Part shown: one piece after another, positions 58,180 through 64,000 of the stretch
How the letters are laid out: each line of letters opens with the position of its first letter
Numbering within the stretch: the first letter of the stretch is position 1
Assembly: GCA_024699855.1 (NCBI GenBank)
Contig: JAMPIQ010000001.1
Location: 8,246,001-8,310,000 of the forward strand
Direction of reading: 5' to 3'
Source of the DNA: Aphelenchoides besseyi
Taxonomy: Eukaryota; Nematoda; Chromadorea; Rhabditida; Aphelenchoididae
Length of the DNA: 64,000 nucleotides
The notes under the pieces: generated by a model
What the model saw: the letters and a program-made list of their open reading frames with translations, nothing else
What the model was told of the DNA's origin: nothing
Database searches by the model: none
Translations under genes and position numbers: made by a program

Positions 58180-58451
58180 TGTGGTCTTTTAATCTTGTCC
58201 GCATTGCAATCAAAACAAAAGCTCGCAAATCCACGAACTAAAACGCCGATAATTTTACTCACAATTCCATCAAAGCAATGGAAAAAGAAGTGAGTGTGTG
58301 TAAGCGAATTGCAACCAATTGACGAGGAGGTTGTAGAGCGCGCAAATTCCCGTCAAAACGGTCGAATGGCTTTTCGTTGCCAAACAATCGCGGTTTTCTG
58401 TGAAATAACTCTCGTTTTCATTTCCAGGTGCCTTCTTTTAGGTCTCGTGCG

Positions 58452-61400
58452 ATGCCTTCAACGTTGTCGTCTGTTGAGAACGTTGACAAGAAGAATCGAC
58501 AGAGCAATCTGAGTCGTCAGTTTCATGCGTTTACCGATCGGTTGAAACGCAAAAAAACAGCTAACGAAACAGCGACTCGAAGCAATTCGGTAAGTTCACA
58601 ACAACATTTGACCGTGGGTAATTACCCGATTGTAATCCAATGTTTACGATTGGGGTTGGAATCGGCAGTTCGAGTGGATGGACTGCAACTGTTGACGGAC
58701 TTCTGGTGGGCATTTCTGCGCATCAAACATAAGTCAGTAATCTGCTCTGGCGGATGATCTTTGTGAGGAAAAACTGTCGCAAACGTCATTTCACGTCAAG
58801 GATGCGAAACCATCACGTTTTTATACGAGCACTTTTCCACTTAACCGAACATTTGCGTCATAGGTGGATGTGACTTTTTTACATCGCACAAAATTTACTT
58901 TACCTTGGGGTTTCATCGAAAATCGTCTTCTCGTGTTGACCCCCGACGGTTGTTCTTATAATTCGCAGAGACGAGAACCGCGCATCTGGCGAATCAGAAC
59001 AGATGTTTCCCGTTCTCGCGTTTTTTCCATCAGAAAAGAAAACCGATTGGTCATCAAAGATGATTCAACGGTTTCGATTTTCGACATTTGAATTTTTCTT
59101 AATGCCGAGTATCCACAAGTGTTCCGCGTGATTAATCACAGAGAATGGAATGAGCGTTGCTAACGATATCATCTTGTAAAAGTTGATATGAACAACTTTT
59201 GTTCTCGTTTCGGTCTGAAAGAAAACGACGATGATTCCACTTATTGTATTTACTCTTTTTTCCGTCCACCTCAACTGCCGTCAAATTATATTTTGCATCA
59301 AGATCCAGTTGTTTGTATTTCCGTGTGATTTCCGAATTTAACTTCTGAATCTTCAGGTGCTGTCGAGCTACCAGTCGAACGAAGCAGACGAGAACCGCTG
59401 GAACTCGAAGGTTGGCGACTCGTCCACTCTGCCTCCGCGATCGTCCATCAACAGTTCGCAAGGATTGACAGCAAAGCGTCACGCTGTTACTTCAGGTTCG
59501 TTTCTCAATCCGTCAGCTTGGTGGGAAAATGCGTTGGTTTCTTTGCGATTAACTCAAATTGACGGTGAACTTCGATGCGCAAAAATGTGTTCAATTGCTT
59601 TTTGCGTAATGAATTCGCGAGCCGATCTGTTTTTTCGAAATGCCACGGCGTCTTTTTCCGAACGTCCGATTCCTGTTCGACGCTTCTCCTCTTCCCTTTG
59701 ACCTCAACGGCGTCCCCGCGCATTTATCGAGCGCGCAGTTTGAGCCTTGACTTTCTCATTCGAGTCGAATGTCCGCGTTTAACATTCAAAAGCGTTGAAT
59801 AGCTGCCAAAAATTGGGTTAATTCAATTTGGCCATTACACCTCTCGTTTTTCAGAATCCGTTGAATTCGGCTACAGCACATCGTCAACATTGCCAGCAGG
59901 GTCTATGATCGAAGCTCGAAAAATGATTGTAAGTCAAAGGAAACACATGAATTGCAATTGCAATAACAATTTAGGCTCCAGCGAATCCACCGCCTCCGAT
60001 TCCGTCGATGGGATCCAACGGAGCAATGCCGTTCTTAACGAAACGTACACTTTCCGTCACAACAAACGAACCGGCGAACAACGGATTAAAGCAAGTGAAT
60101 GGACAACAACCACTGAAACAAAACGGTACTGCACCTCAACCACCACCGCATGCGCCGTCTGTTGCCGCTCAGAAACCAATGGCTAAAGAATCGGAAGAGA
60201 AAACTCAAGCGAATGGCACGACCGGCAAAAAAAGTGAACTGTTGGAGTTGCCAAAGTATCCAAATGTCAAACTCAATGGATTTGTTGGCTTTGCATCGTT
60301 GCCATATCAAGTGGTTCGTCGCTGTCAACAACGAGGGTTTGTTACTGATGAAGTCCCTCATTTCTTTTCTTGTTTCAGATTCCAGTTCAACTTGTTGTGT
60401 GTTGGTGAAACGGGAACCGGAAAAACGACGTTGATCGAATCGCTTTTTGGAATTAAACTCGACGATTTCGAACCTTGTGGAAACGAACTCAACACCGTTG
60501 AATTGCGATCGAAACAGTGTGGTCAGTTATTTCACTGTTGTCGAGATCTTAATCATTTGATTTCAGAAATCACTGACAGTAACGTGAATGTGAAGTTGCG
60601 AATCGTTGAAACCGCCGGTTTTGGCGATCAATTGGACAAAGAAAAAAGGTAAATTGATTTGAAGGGTCGAATAAATGCATAGCTTTTAGTGCCAAAGTTA
60701 TTGTCGACTACATCAACTCGCAGTTTGAAGCTCGTTTGAAAGAGGAACTAATGGTCAAACGCTGTTTATCGTATTACGATGATAAACGTATTCACGCCTG
60801 CCTCTACTTCATTTCTCCCACTGGTCATGGATTGAAGGCGTTGGATGTTGTGACGATGAAAGAGCTCTCGAAACGCGTGAACGTTATTCCGGTCATTGCA
60901 AAGTCGGACACTACGAGCAAAGACGAGTTGGCACGATTTAAATCCAAAATTTTGACTGAACTTCGCAATCATAACATCGAAATTTATCAGTTTCCGACCG
61001 ATGACGAGGCAGTGGCCGAACAGAATCGACGGATGAACTCGTTTGTGCCGTTTGCCGTTGTTGGCAGCATCGATTTCGTAACCAAAGAAGATGGTTCGAC
61101 TGTTCGAGCTCGCCGCTATCCGTGGGGAATCGTTGAAGGTAACAAAGGAACTCGAAAGTGAAATTGATTTCGTTTAGTTGAAAACAAGGATCATTGCGAC
61201 TTCATTTACCTGCGTGAAGCAGTTCTGCGAACAAACGTCGATGCACTTCGTGAACGTACTCACAAAATTCTCTACGAATCCTATCGACGTGAACGTTTGC
61301 GCCAATTGAAAATGAACGATTTCGATACCGGATCCAATTTCGAAACTGCAATTGAATGTGTATGTTCTTTCGGATCGACTGTACGTGAATTCGTTGTTTA

Positions 61401-61698
61401 GCGTCAAGAAGAATTCAAACGCGAGTTGGAGAAACGCGACAAGCAATTCAGCGAAAAGTTCGTTCAACGTGTCGACGCCAAAGAAATCGAATTGAAAAGA
61501 CGTGACGAGATGGTGAGTCGACGGTATGTAGTCAACGATGAATGGGAATGTTTAGCTCACTCTTCATAAACGTGACATGGAGAGCAGTTTCAAGCACAGT
61601 ATGCAAGAACTTGAAGATCGCATAGAACAGATGTTGGAAGAGAAGGCACGATTGGAAGGACGATCTTCGAATCGAGGATCAAGCAAATCGCGAAAATG
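58452..61698 (+). CDS. Septin, SEPT6/UNC-61-type, with long N-terminal extension
   Basis: Stop TGA at 61696-61698. The start is put at ATG 58452, but an upstream start is possible. The first ~200 residues are Pro/Asn/Ser-rich, spread over several exons, one intron being about 760 nt. The septin core: [14 protein letters not shown], Walker A/G1 [18 protein letters not shown]3 as [27 protein letters not shown]4 [20 protein letters not shown], then [20 protein letters not shown]. The C-terminus is coiled coil ([38 protein letters not shown]). This pattern resembles the SEPT6 group. With a partner septin it would form filaments for cytokinesis and cell shape. The 3' end is tail to tail with the bHLH-PAS gene. 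AATAAA is near 61810. Confidence 0.88.
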
Positions 61699-61834
61699 AG
61701 AAGTAACTTTTTTTGTATTTCATTGTTGATTGATGACCAAATTCTGCCCAGAGCTATTCACTGCCTCTTAAAATGTTTTTGCTTAAACTCATGTATTTAT
61801 TGTCTGACGAATAAAACCATTTCCGACTAATCAA

Positions 61835-63111
61835 TCAGCCGAAGATGGTGATCAAAAGAGTGATACGAGAACTGTGAGTGCCATTCGATCCAAAGGGTTT
61901 TTTAATAGGATTGTTGTAGCGAATAGCGACGATCTGAAATAGGAAACTCATTTGATGATTTAGATAAATCGAACTTCTGTTTCAAAAACGTGATTTTGAA
62001 TAGTCAAACGAATAAACGGAGTTCGATGTGACCCGAGGATTCGCAGTTGATTGTGCAAATCAACGCAATAAACCAAATCGTTGGGGTGGACATAACTGTA
62101 GAACGAAGTTCCGATCTGAATTTTTGGCCAAAAGAAGTTCCTACAAACGAACATTACGATCGTCTTCTTTGCAACTTGACTGACTGATTATCGACGTAGA
62201 TGATTGCCAGTGCATCATCGAGACTCAAAACAAGTGAACTTTGGACTCGCATTCCGTTGGAGATTCGAGCTGAATGCGGTTGGCAGAACGCAAAGAACGA
62301 TCCGCCCACCTTGTTGTTGAATTCCATCGATATCACCTGGAAAATTTTCCGTATGATTAGTTGACAATGCAAACTTAATTTGTAGCCTGCCGCACAATAC
62401 GGTGTCTCACGGTTCCGACGTTTCGTCAAAGTCGATTTGAAACGTAAATTCAAAATCATTTCCGTTGGTTTCTCGTTCCGAAGAAACTCGTCTAAACGAG
62501 CTCGTGCGAAGGGTAGATCGGCACCGTGAATGTAGTCCCAAAACACACTTCCACACAATTCAACCTTCAAATGGCCGATCGATTGATTCCTATACTTCAC
62601 TTACTTGACTTAGACCTAATTGAGTGCTGATTGTTTCGCTCACATATAAGATTGTGCCACTGGTGGAAATACACAAAAGGAATCCGTCAAGCATCTTAAA
62701 TTTCGACCGTGAAATCGTCGTGTTCATTGAACTCACGTTCACGACGTTGCTTTCAATCAACGGACCGCCAAAGGTTCGATTCGATTTCCATTGGTTAACT
62801 GCGTGATTTAGTCGGATAAAAGTACTGGCTATTCGAACGATTGTCGCTTTGTCCAAGTGCTTCTCACTGATAGCTCGTGGCAAAGGCAGAAGCGAGGATA
62901 AACGATGAAACTCCGAATTTTCCATTCTACGTCGCTCCTGTGCCATTGTACGAGCATGTGAATTCACGGTTGAAGTTTCACAGCGATCATTTTGATGAGC
63001 TGAAAGGATTTAGCCATAAACCACTTGAAGAAACTTACTTGGCAGACTTTGATTCGGTATGTTTTCGTATGTCCAATTGTAATCGAAAGAGCGAGAGTAG
63101 AAGTCGTCCAT
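61835..63111 (-). CDS. Short bHLH-PAS transcription factor (SIM/NPAS/HLH-34-like)
   Basis: Minus strand, ATG 63111-63109, stop TGA at 61837-61835. Residues ~30-90 form a bHLH: HARTMAQERRRMENSEFHRL and LPLPRAISEKHLDKATIVRI. A PAS-A domain begins LDGFLLCISTSGTILYVSET and continues SVFWDYIHGADLPFARARLD and NLRFKSTLTKR. A PAS-B-like part follows (VISMEFNNKVGG, LVLSLDDALAIIYVDNQ, SFYSYVHPNDLVYCVDLHNQL). The layout is class I bHLH-PAS, closest to SIM/NPAS1/3 and nematode HLH-34, which dimerise with AHA-1/ARNT to regulate neuronal genes. It ends just after PAS-B (SSRITLLITIFG) with no long activation region, which is unusually short. Subfamily assignment is by eye. Confidence 0.8.
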
Positions 63112-63512
63112 GAAGTTGCTCGGGAATGAAACTGTTTTGCGACAAATGAATTCAATGACTTGCGCAATACGTGTTTCGCATTTCAATTGAATTAAACTGC
63201 CAACGCGACTTTCGATTCATTTGCATTCGTTAAGTTTCTATTTCTACAGACAAGTATTTTGACAGTTTATTGACCAACTAACTATCGAACGAATACCCGT
63301 AAATGTTACTTCTCATGAAGACGCTAAACGACGAGATTGCTTACAAAGAACAACAACGGTGAGAGTTATACGAGAATGGCGGTTGAATGTACACAAAATC
63401 ATTTGAAAGATTGTTTTCGTAGCTCTAGCAGAATATCTAAAGTTTGAAGGGGAATTGAGCGGAAATAAGATTATGAAATGGCTATCAAATACGTTAATTC
63501 TCATCGACACAT
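63112..63512. other. Spacer with no gene seen
   Basis: AT-rich sequence between two minus-strand genes. It probably holds the promoter of the bHLH-PAS gene. Confidence 0.5.
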
Positions 63513-64000
63513 TTAACGTCCACCACCGAAGAACTGACTCAGCAAAGAACCGGCATTGAGTCCGCCCGTTTCTTCCGGAACCGCTCTTTTTGCACCGGAA
63601 CGTGATAATGCATCAACGATTGCGTCAATGTTGGATCCTTTCGAGTTTCCGTATTTCGATTGTCTGCTTCCGTAGTCATCGTAGGTTGGTTTGAAGATCG
63701 ATTCCACTCCACCGGAAGAAGATGATTGGGGACCGCTTAACGATGAACCTAAGTTAGAGAACGTTGAATGTATTTGAATGTTGATTACTAACCAAGAAAA
63801 CTACCCATTAATGTGTCTAAGATCGAGCGAGGTTGTGAGCGAGATCCACTGCCCAAAGGACCGCCGCCATATTCGCTTCCTCCGTTACTTAGTCCTCCAA
63901 AACTGCCGAGATTATCGAATTGGCCGCCGTAGGTTGGTCCCGCATCGAAGTTGTTTATTCCTTTGAATTGGGGTCGTACTTCCGAGAAGATACCGTTGCC
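63513..64000 (-). CDS. 3' end of a Gly/Ser-rich protein (partial)
   Basis: The last two exons of a minus-strand gene running off the right edge, joined by a 44-nt intron (about 63750-63793). The visible ~145 residues are Gly-, Ser- and Asn-rich (FDAGPTYGGQFDNLGSFGGL, SLSGPQSSSSGGV) and end in a more ordered helix: SNIDAIVDALSRSGAKRAVP and LLSQFFGGGR before the stop. No family is recognised. Low-complexity composition suggests an RNA-binding, structural or matrix role, but nothing supports a choice. Confidence 0.6.

Overview
The window looks like nuclear DNA of a nematode. It is gene-dense on both strands, introns are mostly 35-55 nt with GT...TTTTAG/TTTCAG ends, and spacers are often only 60-300 bp. 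Several families are typical of nematodes: a warthog-type hedgehog-related protein with a Wart and a Hog/Hint domain, a DB-module secreted protein, a CPG4/T20D4.11-like cysteine-rich secreted protein, and an SH2-plus-tyrosine-kinase Fer-like kinase. I cannot name the species. No rRNA, tRNA or CRISPR could be supported. Because genes are split by many short introns, CDS coordinates below are gene spans from start codon to stop codon.

Layout, left third: a 3' gene fragment; a GRIP-domain golgin; a small single-pass membrane protein; a MARCH-type ubiquitin ligase (-); an SH2-kinase; IFT81; a 3.3 kb spacer with coding-like fragments; a rhodopsin-like neuropeptide GPCR; a tiny gene with a predicted N-myristoyl/palmitoyl signal (-); a PAFAH2-type phospholipase (-); a secreted CPG4-like protein; and SIRT4 (-).

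Middle: an orphan gene; a spacer carrying an inverted 195-bp copy of a gene end found 10 kb away; a large acidic/Ser-rich orphan (-); a TRMT10C-like mitochondrial tRNA methyltransferase; a short-chain 3-hydroxyacyl-CoA dehydrogenase ending in AKL; a GPI-anchored leucine-rich repeat protein (-); a basic orphan, which is the source of the duplicated segment; CACYBP; a 3.1 kb spacer; and a 5.5 kb C2-RGS gene.

Right third: a divergent seven-transmembrane protein with a large ectodomain (-); a bifunctional pseudouridine-degrading enzyme (PsuG-PsuK fusion, -) whose largest intron contains a complete tetraspanin-like gene on the other strand; mitochondrial RBFA (-); a single-pass membrane protein; the warthog gene (-), with a Penelope-like retroelement remnant in one intron; the DB-module protein; a LysM-domain protein (-); a SEPT6/UNC-61-type septin with a long N-terminal extension; a bHLH-PAS factor (-); and the 3' end of a Gly/Ser-rich protein (-).

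The genes do not form one pathway. The most notable items are the nested PsuG-PsuK/tetraspanin arrangement, the perfect 195-bp inverted duplication, the Penelope remnant in the warthog gene, the PTS1-like end of the dehydrogenase, and the lipid-anchored microprotein.
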